From positions 801,366 to 865,365 of the forward strand of contig JAYKAV010003110.1 of the NCBI GenBank assembly GCA_035582835.1: a stretch of DNA of 64,000 nt, given 5' to 3'. The position numbers were made by a program, and so were the translations under genes. This document shows, one piece after another, positions 1 through 12,700 of the stretch. The notes below the pieces were generated by a model. The model saw nothing but the letters and a program-made list of their open reading frames with translations, was not told where the DNA came from and ran no database searches. The stretch's first letter is position 1, and every line of letters starts with the position of its first letter. Source of the DNA: Phoebastria nigripes (Eukaryota > Chordata > Aves > Procellariiformes > Diomedeidae).

Positions 1-1816
1 GTTGTCATTTGCACTGTAGGTGCTCACTGAATTCCTCTGTCCTTCAGGGTGCAACTTCCACTTCGGATTTCAGTCTTATTTTCACTTGGCTTACAAAAAT
101 AAGTCAGAATGTAATTCATAAATCCAGGAAACCTTCTGAATAGTCTTACAGGCACCAAGCACCCAGCAGGAATTAAAACCTTTCACTTTCCTGATAGCGT
201 AGTTTTTTTCATTTCCTGGTTTGCAAGAGCAGAGAAAGGAGGAGGTGGTCCAGGGAAGCTGAGCAGAGCGCGGGACGAAAGTGCTAAAGAGAGCGAGACA
301 CCTTAAAAGCTGTTAGGAGCAGCTGCATTTTGAAGTTGATGAAGGAAATAGAAAAAGCTACTGACTAAGGCCAAATGCAGCCTGAAATTCCAGAAGTGAG
401 CTGCTGTAAACCCCCTCAGCAAGCTAGCAATCTCTGGGTGTTTAATGCTGACATGCTCTGGGGTATATGGAGAACAGCCAAGCAGCACGATGGCTGTATG
501 CTAAGAAAATAAGCAAGTTCTCATGTGTTTTTTGCTGTTTTGCATGTCACTGGAGTATAGTCATAGCGGTAAAGGATGTGGCTCTACTGCGCTGCTGAAA
601 CTGTAGTTAGATAACCGCTGGCATTGATAGCAACTCATTATTTCTAGGAGTAAGGGTGTGAATCAGATGGTTAAAACAATTCAGAGGTTTTTTGAAACAG
701 ATCATAAAATGCTTCATGTAATGCTAAAACCTGCTTTCATTGGCTGATGCTACACACTCCTGAGGGCTTTGCCTTCATATCATCATTTTTGGTATGTCAA
801 CGATAGCTGAGAAGTGTTCCTGGTTTTATAAATATTTCCTTCTTACAGAAAGTAGCAGACAAGTGGTGGTTTTCTCACATCTCTGATTTTCACAACTGCA
901 TGCGTCTAAGCCCAGTCCATTGGTACTCTACCTGACAATTACAAGTTCCAATGCATGGTCTACTTTAAATATATAGTATCCAGAATATTTTTTTAAATAT
1001 TCTTTTTTCTTTTAATGAATAGCAAATAACACTAAAACATTTTTTTTTTAAATAGATGAAAGTAATGCAGACAAAAAGGACATTTGCTTCATAGGTTCTC
1101 AGTAAAATATAGTCATGGTTCTTATGTAGACATGGCATGATGTGTGCATTGTAGCATACTATACTTTTTCAGCTAAGGTAGAGGGAGTGCTTTTGCAGAC
1201 ATAGTTTGTGTAGTGCTGCAGAAGACTAAGGATTTCATTCTGTCCTCTTTATATCCTGAGTGAATTAAACTTGTGAGAAAGAAGGGGGTACATAATAGGG
1301 CTCTCTTGGGCAGAGCTTGGCAGGAAGGTATAGTGGCCTTTGAAACTTTAGGAGGTATTCTTTGATTCCTTCAAAACTGCAGTTGTGTGGTGGTTTTAAA
1401 AAAAAAAGTTATGTAATATGGTTTCTGTGACATAAATAAGCTTGTTTGCTTTTAGCCTCTGAATAAATAATACATTCCCAGTCTTACATTTCCTGTAACA
1501 AAGTGAAATGTGAATAGCAATACAAAGTCCCAAACATTTTGATCCCTTTATATTTTTTCTTGCCTTTCTTAGTGCTTACTCGATGCTCAGAGACTAATAC
1601 CAAGTGGAATTGAACACCTGCAGCTCTCACTTCGAGTTATGCTGTATATTGAAGATGAAGGGAATTGCAGGTGTTCTGTATTTCCCAGAACTTATCTCAC
1701 GTGCCATTGCCTATCTGGAAGGACTTACTGTTCAAGCAATCTCAGACTGAGCCTTTTGTTGCTGGATATACTTAAGGTTTTGAATATATGACAGTTTATG
1801 CCTATTCTGGGTTTAT

Positions 1817-1844
1817 CCCCCCNCCCCCCCCCCAAAAAAAAAAA
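1817..1844 (+). repeat. Poly-C then poly-A tract containing an N
   Basis: A C run (1817-1833) interrupted by one N at 1823, followed by 11 A. The N shows an unresolved base call in the homopolymer. Confidence 0.8.
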
Positions 1845-2087
1845 GCATTAATTTCTCTCATTTTTTAAGTTCTTGGGATGGTTTAAAATTATTTATATAA
1901 GATGATCTCATATTGGGATGTTCTGTAACTTCTTTGCAGGGAATGATTATTTGCTAGCCTTCAGTTATATCCTCTTTGTATCACCTGTTATCTCCTATCA
2001 CCTCACTTCTGTACTGCTCTTGCCCATGATTCTAGATTTCTACATGAATAATTGGCATCTTTTTCAGGGTGAGGAAATAGCGTTGTT

Positions 2088-2113
2088 ATTCCTTGCACAT
2101 CTGTGCAAGGAAT
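2088..2113. repeat. Inverted repeat, 12-base arms with 2-base spacer
   Basis: The arms attccttgcaca and tgtgcaaggaat flank the two bases tc. This is a short cruciform-type repeat with no evident function. Confidence 0.7.
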
Positions 2114-2910
2114 TGATTTCTGCATTTGATTTTGGTTCTTGGAGAATAGTGATACCAACTGTCCTATTATTATAAATTTGTTATTAACAACACACATCAG
2201 AGAGTAAAAAGCATTTTGGTTAACGTTCTCTGAATCTGAGTTGCATCTTAGATCTGGGTACTCCTTTCTCATTTTCCCAGAACTATTTTCTGTTAGATTC
2301 AGTTGAGCCAGACATTCTTTCTAACCTTTTCAGCTTCAAGGAAAAAATCAGCTAGTTTTGCCATTTAAGAATTCTGGCCTTTCACTGGAACCTTTGCTTG
2401 TATATGGGCCCGAAGTATATTATTTCAACCATGCGGTGTAAGTGCAGAGCTACCATATATTAATATAAGAGCAGAAACAGGGTGTGTGGGTTTTGGTGCA
2501 TAATTTAGGATACTTGTATTATCATTAAAAAAGGAATTGCATGATCTTGCACATGTTGCCCAAGGAATGAGTTCCAACATTTGAACTGAACTTCAGTTCA
2601 AAAAGCATCACATAAGAAATTACGGGTAAATTATATGGTAAGGAAAAGTGGGAAATGGTACAAATATTAAATTTCAAAATAATGTAATGAAATTAATCAT
2701 CATGAACAAATAAAAGGTTTTCTGTGCTGATCAAGGGAGGATATAGCCCTACATGATCATCACACATCAGAAAATATGGAATGCATGTTTTGCAGGCCAT
2801 GCTAGTAGATGGTGGGAGAGGGAAAGAAGATGGGACAATCCTCTTAGCTCTTCCAGCCAGCCCTTCCATTGCTGGGGCCAGTGAAACTACCTGTATCACT
2901 ATTTAAACAA

Positions 2911-3215
2911 AGTAAATTACCCCCAGAGCATTCAGCGTCTAAAACTCTTTGCAAACAATTAATGAATTTCCACAGTTCCCTTTTTGAGAACTTAATTCTC
3001 AAAAATGTTTATAAAATTAGGTGAAAAGCCAGATAGAAGTACAGGCCTTAGCTTTGCATCAGACCCTAAATATTCTCCCACATTTGTGGTAATGCCCATA
3101 TTACCTTGTTGCATTTGATCTTCTTTACTCCAGTGTATATCAGAAATAGCTCACAGAAGTCAGAGGACTTACAGAGCTGTAACTGGTAAATGTCATTAGC
3201 CTGAGAATCACACTC
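2911..3215 (+). mobile_element. Possible ancient amniote retroposon remnant
   Basis: The segment ctctttgcaaacaattaatg (about 2947-2966) followed by aatttccacag resembles the 'cactttgcaaacattaatgaa' block of old amniote LINE/SINE sequences. At 3130-3215 a run of ccagtgtatatcag, tcacagaagtcagaggactt and taactggtaaatg matches a recurrent amniote repeat pattern in which a spliced-together 'caccagtgtaaatcaggagt' theme occurs. This is pattern memory only. Confidence 0.3.
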
Positions 3216-5319
3216 TGGACGTTACAGACTCTTTTGCAAGTGTGTAGGTTTAACTAAGGGTACACTGGAATGATATTTCATACTTAAGTTTCAATGTCTT
3301 TGGTTTTGGTATCACTGGAAAGTCATCTATCAAGTTTGCCTCGCAGGGCCTTTTTCATGTGTTTTATAACTTATTAGACCAGAATGTAAATCAGCTTTAG
3401 TTGAGTTTCACTGAATGTATTTAAATCTATTGGAATTCTTTGGAATTTTTTTTTTTTTAATTTCTCCTTATACCACTTCATTATGAAAAACAGACAGAAA
3501 ACCCTAATCCATATGTAATATGTACCATTTCTGATAAATACAGATTGGCAATACACAATATAGTCACATACCGCATTTTCTTGCTTGCCTTTTTAAAATC
3601 CCCTTAATTATTTACAACGAGATAAATCATTTAACGTTTTAAATTTTAATTATCTGCAGAAATCAGCACTTAGTATTCTATGCCAAACTTTTAAACTCTG
3701 CATAGATTCTGAATTTCCTCTAAATAGATTTTGATTAGGCTTCTTGCTCTTTTTTGCTGGGGAGTAATTGAAAGTATAAAAGACCCATTTAAATCATCAC
3801 CATCCCCTTCTCCAAAAAGGGGCAAGATTACATACCCAGCAGCCTCTGAATTCTTGATATGCCTTCAGAAGTTTTCAGATATTTGTTTTAATAATTGTTA
3901 AGAATTTATTATGATGCATTGTGTGCTCTGTAAGTTATTAAATAACGAGTTCAACATATTAATCTTTCATGTTATTGTTGTTAATGCTATATTTAGGAAT
4001 GAAGCATTAATTAAAATATTCCTTTAAAGATTTTTCTAAAAGAAGGCAGTATGTATACTTATCAAGATACATATTTGATCTATGGGGAAATGATTGCAAG
4101 CAAAGTTTTGATATAGCATATGCTGAACTTGAATTAAAAAGATTTTGGTTATGTAGAGTTCAAATTACCTTTGACATATTTTTGCAGGTTGGTTACAAAT
4201 TCTCAACTAAACATAGAGCTCTTCTTATCGTAGAGCCTAACATCAGATTTTAATCATATTTTGTACCCACAGGGTTTTAGGTTTCCAACAGGCCACCTGT
4301 CTCAGACATTAAAAAATTCACAGGACAGATGGGAAGGTGAAAGTAGTTGTCCTTGGATAAAGAAATTCTTATACTGCAGGAACAGTCACAGTCAAGGCTG
4401 GCCAATATATCACACATATACCCCTTTCTTCTAGCATTGCTGTATCATGATTGCAAATTTCCCTTTAGTAGTATAAATATAGAATTCATCACTTACTTCT
4501 TTTCAATAGCACGATTTGCAAAACCTGTCTCTTTTCCACGTGATCTATGAATCACTGAGGGATAACATGACATGCATAGTACTTCAGCAAATATAGTGTG
4601 TCTTGTACACATACCAGAGCTTCTAGAATTCCTATGTTGTTTATTAATGACACGAGCGTATGACTATTCATTTGTGCAGACCTCTGGCACTAGTTTGATA
4701 GGTGTGATGTATTTTAATATGACAAATGTACCAATCTAAAGAAAAGTGGTTATTGGAAAGAAGTGTAAACTGGTGATGCTTCCTCCCATGTATTGTCACT
4801 GTTTCCCACAGAGATAATAGTTTTTGAACATCGCTGGCCAGTATGATGTTGTGGACCAACTCTCAATGTTATATAGCAAACACTCGGTGACGTTTTAAAA
4901 TGCAAGGGGCAAATTCTGACTTCAGGTGTATGTATCCAGTTTTCATTGACTGACACTAAAGAAGAAAAAACATTAATGGCAGTATATACTGTTCAACAGC
5001 TGTTAAGTGTGCACAGGTTCAATAACAAGCATTAAGCCTGTGAGGTTTCACCTGACCTGCATTGCAGAGGGGTGCTACCACGTGGCCTGGAGAAAGGTCT
5101 GTGCAAGTGCCCCGAAACTGGTGTCTAGCCTGTGGCACTGGAAAAGCTGGGTTTCCCTGCATAACAATTCATGTTTCTAGAGACGTGTTTTAAAAGAACA
5201 AGAGAATCCAAATGCAGAAAAAAAATAATTAAAATAATCTCGTAGTAGCTTTTGGAGGTTGCAAGTTCATACTGTAGATTGCTTTTTCAATGTATCTTTT
5301 GTTGTATACTGGCTAATAA
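3216..5319. other. Unassigned AT-rich intron
   Basis: Nothing recognisable beyond short A/T runs. Two overlapping minus-strand frames near 4668-4956 have no domain-like features. Confidence 0.55.
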
Positions 5320-5625
5320 TTTAATCATTGACTTGGGTGGAATCAGAGTCCTCCTGCCTGCTTTCCAAGCGTATGCCCTGATTACTAGGTAGGGAGGCTG
5401 TGCGTCTCTACATGTTCTTTCTCTCTGGCCCAATTTATGCTGATTCTTTTGTACAGAGTGCAGGAGGGATTAAGAGTGCCCACCCGCTCTGAAAGGGGTG
5501 ATGCTGATGGTTAGTGCGGGCCCTTAGGGTTTGATCCCTCAGGCAGGGGAGGAAATTGAACCTGCTATCTCTACTTTTCATGACTGTTCTAACCAATAAG
5601 CTGCTGTGTGAATAGAAACACATGT
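5320..5625 (+). mobile_element. Possible ancient SINE/MIR-like retroposon remnant
   Basis: Two related segments resemble the tail of old amniote retroposons. One is gtcctcctgcctgctttcc...gcgtatgccctgattactagg (about 5348-5390). The other is ggaggaaattgaacctgctatctc...gttctaaccaataagctg (about 5547-5603). The pattern of a 'gaacctg..tctc' block followed by 'ctaaccactaggct' is common in amniote MIR/L2-like and related SINEs. The copy is strongly diverged and the family name is not settled. Confidence 0.4.
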
Positions 5626-6715
5626 TCTTCTCTTCTAGCTTCTGGTTTTGAATAAAGTCATAACTGTAGTGGTACTTTGTGCAAAACCTAGCCACAGAGA
5701 TGTGATTTAGGCAGGATCTGAGGACACATCAGAACAGGGCATGTTACTGGTGATAGGTGTCAGGTAGCTGCATAATGATTGTGCCCTTACCTCGCTTGGG
5801 TGAGAGTGAGGATGTTTTGGGCATGAACAGAAGCAGAATTGTAGAGGCCTGGGGAGCCTGTGGGAACTGAACAGTCTCTGTTGTTTAGAAGCTCTCAAGA
5901 TTTACAAGGAGCTGAAGGAATGCAGTTCTGATCCTAGGTGCCTTCCAAATTTCCAGCTTTTTATGCCTCAGTCCTATGGCACATATTTGTTAATTGATTA
6001 ATGCTTGCAAAGAGTTTTACGTGGAAAGTCCTCTGGTTATTTTGTTTAAACAGATATATAGGTAGTTCCATTTGTCCCAGTAATGATGTGTCTTGGTCTA
6101 GGTCCTCTTTGTAGAGATATGGATCCTCTTCAAAGTGCTTTGATCTCTAAATGTATCTAAGAAATAGGTGTGGAAAGGTCTTGAGTTTGGGAAAAAAAAC
6201 CAAGGAAGGGTATGTACTTCTGAGCACAGATCTTTGCTATCAGATGCAATCATAATCTTTCTTACAAACTTGCTCAGCTCCCTCTTCAGATCATGGAGAA
6301 TGCTTGACTCTGTCTCTACTGATGTCTGGCCCAAATTGTTACTCTCCTGGTAGGTCAGAGACCATTGTATGAATGAACCCAATACGGGAAGATGGATGGC
6401 AAAGCGCCGGTACTCTTAAGGAATGTGAGAGAGTTTCCTTCATAGTCACTGTGGTCTCAGTTAGTGTGTTTGTGGGACACATCTGGGTCACTAACAAGCT
6501 TGACTTGTTCATTCTTTACCTACTGATTTCCCTGAAAGTTTTTTCTCAGAAGCTTGGATGCATTAAATCTTCTATGAGCAGGGCTCACTGAGTGTTAGCC
6601 TGTGCTCTGAAATCTTTAAGAAAGTCTGTTCTGACAAATAATTTCAGCTCTATGGACTATAATAAATTTGTTTGCTCTTGTAGTGTGATGCATATTTGCA
6701 TAGAATGTAATCCTT

Positions 6716-6767
6716 TATTTCTCTCTCTTTTTCTCTCTTTCTTTCTTTTTTTTTTTTTCCCCCTCTG
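6716..6767 (+). repeat. Pyrimidine (CT)n/(T)n tract
   Basis: A continuous tract of ctctcttt and tttcttt units running into t(n)ccccctctg. Simple repeat. Confidence 0.8.
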
Positions 6768-6990
6768 CTTTGTCCTTAATAAATACGTTTGCTTAGAAAT
6801 AAGGATATGGAAAGACAAGCATGCCTAATATTGAAGGACAGTATGTTTGTGCCTAATACATTAGAGCAATTGTTCAAGAATAATTCATCTTATGTGAAGA
6901 TTACCCCTGTAAGACTGCCAAGGTCACAGGGACTTTAGATTATCAGCTGCATAAATGCTGCTTGTGTGTTTTAAAGGGGTAGCCTTAACA

Positions 6991-7022
6991 GTTCTTTGAA
7001 ACAATTGTTCTTTGAAACAATT
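6991..7022 (+). repeat. Exact 16-base tandem duplication
   Basis: gttctttgaaacaatt occurs twice in direct succession (6991-7006 and 7007-7022). It leads straight into a (ttta) microsatellite, which suggests replication slippage. Confidence 0.85.
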
Positions 7023-7023
7023 A

Positions 7024-7046
7024 ATTTTATTTATTTATTTATTAAG
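7024..7046 (+). repeat. (TTTA)n microsatellite
   Basis: About four tandem ttta units following the 16-base duplication. Confidence 0.75.
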
Positions 7047-7554
7047 TTTTGTATTCCCTATTTAAACATTCGATACATTTTTTTTCTTTTTTTCCTTCTT
7101 GTCTTTTTGTTATTCATATCATTGTGGTAGAATTACTTCTAGACTACTTCTATTCTGCTCTAGAGCAGCAGCTCCCAAATGTGAGGTGCTGAGCCCAGAG
7201 GTGGGTTGTGAATGAAACCCTTGGAACTGCTGCTGTACAGTGTATAGGTGTTCCATGAGATATACATCAATCAACCTTGTACAGAAAACGTGAGGAGTGA
7301 GGGAGGATGTGAGCCTACCAGAACTGCAGGAGCACTCCTCTAATTCAGTGTTCTTAAAAGAAGCCGCTTTCATACATTTAAAGTAGAGGAGCCATAAGTA
7401 AGTCTTAAGAGTCAGGCATTTCAGAGACATGACAAAAGTTTAAACCAGAAATTTGAAAATGTTTTGACAAATTGTGCCCTGCACCTCTTTTAGTGAAGGT
7501 AGCTTCCCTAAAAATAAAGGGCAAGACCTTTGTTTCCTGTAAATCTAGGAAAGT

Positions 7555-7605
7555 CTATTTAGATTCCTAGAGCTAAGGTGCTTTACACCAGCTGAGAACT
7601 GGCCC
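7555..7605 (+). repeat. Short fragment of a dispersed amniote repeat
   Basis: The string tttacaccagctgagaactg at about 7572-7591, followed by gccc, matches the end motif 'tttacaccagctgaggatct(ggccc)' that recurs in bird and reptile genomes. Only a short stretch is preserved. Confidence 0.3.
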
Positions 7606-9724
7606 ATAAACCCTTTAAATATATTCCCACTTTCTTCCTTTCAAGCTATTTCTTCTCCCTGCAATGCCTATTATCTGTGGTTTTTGTAATGAGCTTTGTG
7701 TCTAGCAACAAAATGAAATTAATTTGCTTTGTTTTAGAAAACAAATCTGCTGTGGACTGCCTGTGACCCACTGGTCTCATTGGTATCTCCAACTAGTTTT
7801 AGACTGCTTGATCATATTAAAAGAGGCTTTGCAAACTAATTTAAATATTTTACACTGGTACTTATATGGATAATAAAGCTGTAGTTTTAACAGGGATTTA
7901 TGTGATTGTGAACTGGGAGTGAGATGGCCTGCAGCATCATATTTAAGAAGGAGAATTTCTGCACAAGGCTGTCAGCTAGAATGTTAGTTTGCAGCTGGAA
8001 GATGTTTTGGAAACCCTTGCCAGCATTAAAGAAAAAATGTTGAATGTGAATCCCTACATTATAACTACTGTGGGTAGATCCTATGTGTTATCAGTATAAT
8101 CCCATTGATGAAGAGTTTGCACGTTATATTTGTGAATGAACTAATGAATTGATGCCAGTTTTCTAGAGGTTTGCTACCTGTGTGGTCAAAATCTTGATGT
8201 GTTCATTCTTTACAAAATTGAAATGGAGAATGAGCATTTGATGAACTCCTGACATGGTTACATTATTGCGTAGGCTGCTTGCATTATCTTGCACAGGGAA
8301 GGAGAGCACCAAGTTCCTAACACCATCACCAAAAAGAACACAGACCTCTGAGACAGGTACTGTTGACGAAGAAGGAGACTGGCCCCGTGACACCAGCATG
8401 AAATCATGAAAGCATCGCAACTCATGAACAACTTGCACTTAAAAAAATCATGTAGAATTAGTTTGGTTAGAAAACCTCTGCACTGTTCATTTATTATTTA
8501 ATCTTATTTTACTTTGTACAGACAAGCTATCTGGCCTAGCTGAGGCTTCACACAGCCAATTACTTCAAGGTGTTTAGTTCATTTATTATTTAAAGCATAA
8601 ATCTTGTACAGGTTGTCCATTGACGACCCTGTGAGGAGTCTATAGTAAATGCCTTTCATCATTGCTGACTGACTGATGCACATGGACCTACCTGCTGAGC
8701 TAAATAGGCCAGGAGAACTGATGGATTTGTAAGATATTAGATTTAATAGCCTTTTTTTTATATGCTTAAGTGATGGAAGTTAGTGCATATAGTTGAAGCT
8801 CAGTGTTAGGATTTAAGAAGAAATGAAATTTTNTATAGTGTCATGAATTGTATTTGGTTCTGCTGATTGAAAACAGTGCACAATTCGTTTTGTATGCTTT
8901 GTACCTTAAAATGTATTTTTGAAGCAATTGCTTGTGTATTTGAATAAATAAAAAGTTGCCATAGGAAGCTACCTAATGTATTTAATAGAATATTCATGGA
9001 AATTCCCTTTTTAAGACATAGGTTCTACGGTTATGTTTGTTCTCCCCCTCCTTCCTCAAATCATTCCTCTCAGGCTGATTTTTAAGTCTAGTGCAGTGAT
9101 AGCAGCAAGGTGCTGTCTGAATGGCTTGGAAAGAGACTTGCTCAAGTATTGCACCGATTGCATCTGATGGGTTTATGTGCCATTAACAGTGTCTGTCCCA
9201 CACTGAATGTGCCAGGTATTTAACTGGGGACTGGTACTAATTTCAGAGCTAATACTAAGCTGTTCCACATCAATGCTTACAGCAGGTGGTTTGAATTGAC
9301 AGTGTAAAGGGAGGAAAAAAAAGTGAGAGAACATTACCATTGTACTATAGAATTTCTCTGATTGAATTGACTGATTATACTGTCAAAAGAGCATTGGGAA
9401 ACTGGCAGTGCTTATGAGGAGGAAAGAAATGACAGGATTCCTTTAGAAAGAGGTTCTCTTGACTTTTGCAGTCAAATAGTTCAAAACGATGATAAGATTT
9501 GATGTTAAAGGTTTTAATCTAGCACTTAAGAAGTCTGTGTATTCTCCAATGTATGATTTTTAAAGCTAGTATCCTGTGTAAACTGATCCTGCAGTTTTCT
9601 TACTCTATACTGTCCCCTTTCAATACTCATCAGGTGATTCAGCATGAATTAATATAGGTGATTCAACATAGTGAATCCCATTTTTCCATACTACCTTTGT
9701 TTTTGAGTTTAAAAAAACAAACCA

Positions 9725-9761
9725 AAACCCAACCCAACCAACCAACCAAAAAAAAAAAAAA
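9725..9761 (+). repeat. (AACC)n microsatellite and poly-A
   Basis: Repeated aacc/aaccc units followed by a run of A. Similar ccaacc units recur at about 53809-53826. Confidence 0.75.
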
Positions 9762-12700
9762 CGACAAAACCAAAACCCCACCCCTACCTGCCACCTTCCA
9801 AAGCCAACAGCACTGTTGTATTTGAAAAACAAGTTGTGTAAGACACCTGGAGAATGTATATAAAGAAGGTGTACTCAGTGGCTTATAGTATTGCAAAGTT
9901 GTCAAATATATAAATAAACAATGTCTTAAGTGAATCTTCTTAACTGCATTAATATCTAATTCCACTCACAATTGAATTATTCTTTTAACACTTGATTTCA
10001 ATGGAACAAGACCAGGCACAAATCGGAGAAATAGTCTGAATGTTTTTTTTTTAGTAACGTAAATTAAATTGTTCAGTAATGCCCAATTATTCTGTTCATT
10101 TTAAGTTATTAACTATGCCCTGTGATAGCACTGGGATTTTTTTCTTTAAGTTCATGTCCAATGGGACAAATTTTTTCTCGATTGTATAATCCCACTGATT
10201 TCACTTGGCGGAATTTGGGACTTATCTGCTCCACTAAGGGGTTGTGCACCTCTTTGCTGATAGCACCAGTGACCAGGAGAATTTTCTCTCTACGTAGACT
10301 CCAAAATTGGATGATAACAAAAGCAGCTTTAAAAAGGCCTCCAATCTGTCCTTGCATGGGTGGCGTAGAACTTCATGAATGTAAATGAAGTAAATATTGT
10401 CCAATTCTTTCTGACATTACAAAACAGAGTTGACATAGGAATTTTTCTTCTAGTCTGTCTAAAAAGAAAGTTGGCTCAGGAAGAATAAGAACTAAATAGA
10501 AACAAAAGTTGATTTCTCTATCAGATAGATCTTATAAATCAGTCCCGAGACTTATTAATCTTTTGGTTTTGGAAACCATGACAGTTAAACTTATTAGTGA
10601 AATTGTGTTCAGCCTGTGAAGAGAGGACATAGTATAGGCTGCCAGAATAGATACTCTCTCTCATTTCTTGTACAAATACGAGTGTGTTTTACGTCGTGAG
10701 CTTTGTGGTTTATAGAATTGGGGTACCAGTGAAAGATAGGCTACGACGGAAGCTGGGAGGTGGGGGGAAGTGGAGAGCAGTCTGCTAATCTCTTCAGTCA
10801 TAGGACAGAATGTTATATATAATCTNACACATATATGATGAAATAGTATACATAAATATAATTACATCTATATGTAATATGTAAATATAATGCTAGTAGG
10901 AAGCTTAATTCTGCAAGGAAAGGAAAAATTCTCTATTTGAAAGTGTATTAGAACATGTATGTTTTTGATGCACCATTTATAAATTGAAGGCTATGGCTAC
11001 ATCATAGTTATTCCAAAATGCCATTGCAAACCAGTGGGAAACTACATTCCATAGGATTTCTATGGTGACTCCAGAGAATTTGTTCCATTGCTTCCAGAGC
11101 AACCAGTTGTAGCTTATAGTAGCTTCAGGGCTAATACATGGAGCTATGCAGTTCTGCTTGCCTTTGAACTGTAGCACTGAAAGCAAGTGAAACATAAATA
11201 CGACAGGCAATATATTTTATAATCTGCAGACTTTATCAGGCCATTTATAGTTTGGCAAATGTAGCAGTAGAATCTGGAAAAAATACAATATCTTTAAATT
11301 GTTTTCTTATGTCAATCACATTGTACAATCGTTTCTTGTCTTTGCATTTGAAAGAAACCCAATCCTTGCTTCTTTGGGCTTTTACTAGTTGTAAACGTTA
11401 ATATTACAAGGGGAAAAGTATTTTGTTCAGACCACATTTATCTAGGAGGCATGTTTGCTTTAAGTTGGTGTTCAGGCTTTTTACCAATTTGAAAGGGAAA
11501 AATAGTATGAAAGAATGACTAGCCTTACTGCTGGATTCATAAATTTAACTTCCCTTTGTGTATGGAATGAAGAGATATATCTTACTATTTCATAGCTGAC
11601 AGCATGAATGGTGTAGATTGTCATATTTATAATGTGAGGGAAAAAAGTTAATACCATGTAGCATGTAAAACAAACATAAAATGGCCAGTGCATTGTATAC
11701 AAGGAAAAGAGGTTAAATTGATTGCTATTCATTGCTCTGAATGTATTGCTAGGTGGAGATTAAGGATCAATTCTTCTTTTAGTAACTGTTGCTTTCCTTA
11801 CCTGGGATTAGGTTTTGGCATAACTTAAATTGAAGATCTCAATAAGCTTTATTTGGCTGTAAATTTAATTTGATGCGAGCTGATGAAAGTTAAGTCCAGT
11901 TCTACAAAAGGAAAATGGGTAGTGTTTATTAAGCTTTGTTAAAAATTTACTCATGACCTCATTCTTTTCCTCAACAACTTTTTATATGCCATTATTTATC
12001 TAACGTGCATTTGTTTCCTATTCCTGCTTTCCTTCTTTAAATTTAAACTTCATTTCTGCACGTGTCATGGCTTCTTATTCCAATTCATGGTGTCACAAGT
12101 AGGAGCACTCAATATCAGGGAAGGGTGAATGGCAAGTATCCAGAAGTAGTAGGGCATTACATTTGTGGAGTGAGAAGTAAAAACTTTCATACAAGAGAAG
12201 AATAATTGCAAATAAATGGAAGCTTTTTAACTTGGATAATGTGCATGGTGCAGGTCTGTGTAGTGGATGTTGAAAGTAGGTGAAAAATAAAGTAGGAGGG
12301 ATTTTCTCCATTTTTCTGAAGACAGAAATGGAAACATGACCTGTAGACAACTCTTCAGGCATGTTGAAACCATTCTTTAAATCGGCCCCATCTCAAATTT
12401 TATTCTGAAAGTGTGTTTGCCAATTGCAAAATGTTAAAAAGTTCTGCTGAATTTTTTTGACTTATCTCTAAAAATCAGTTGGAAACTATGCTCATAGCAA
12501 ATTAGAAATGACATACGGAACATAGGTTACTTTGGAAAGGTTGGAAACTTTGTTTTTCAGTATTTTGGGAGTTCTGTAGCCCTCTGGTGGAATGTAAGGA
12601 GTATGTACAAGTAAAATATTTGATAATCAGTTATTATTCAATCATGTTTTACCAGCTAACTGAGTAATATATTCTTTCCCTAGTTGTTTATACAGGAGTG

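Larger units (their letters stand above)
1..2910. other. Unassigned AT-rich intron
   Basis: Apart from the C/A tract at 1817-1844 and the small inverted repeat at 2088-2113, I see no gene, RNA gene or recognisable repeat here. Short open frames lack conserved motifs. Confidence 0.6.
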
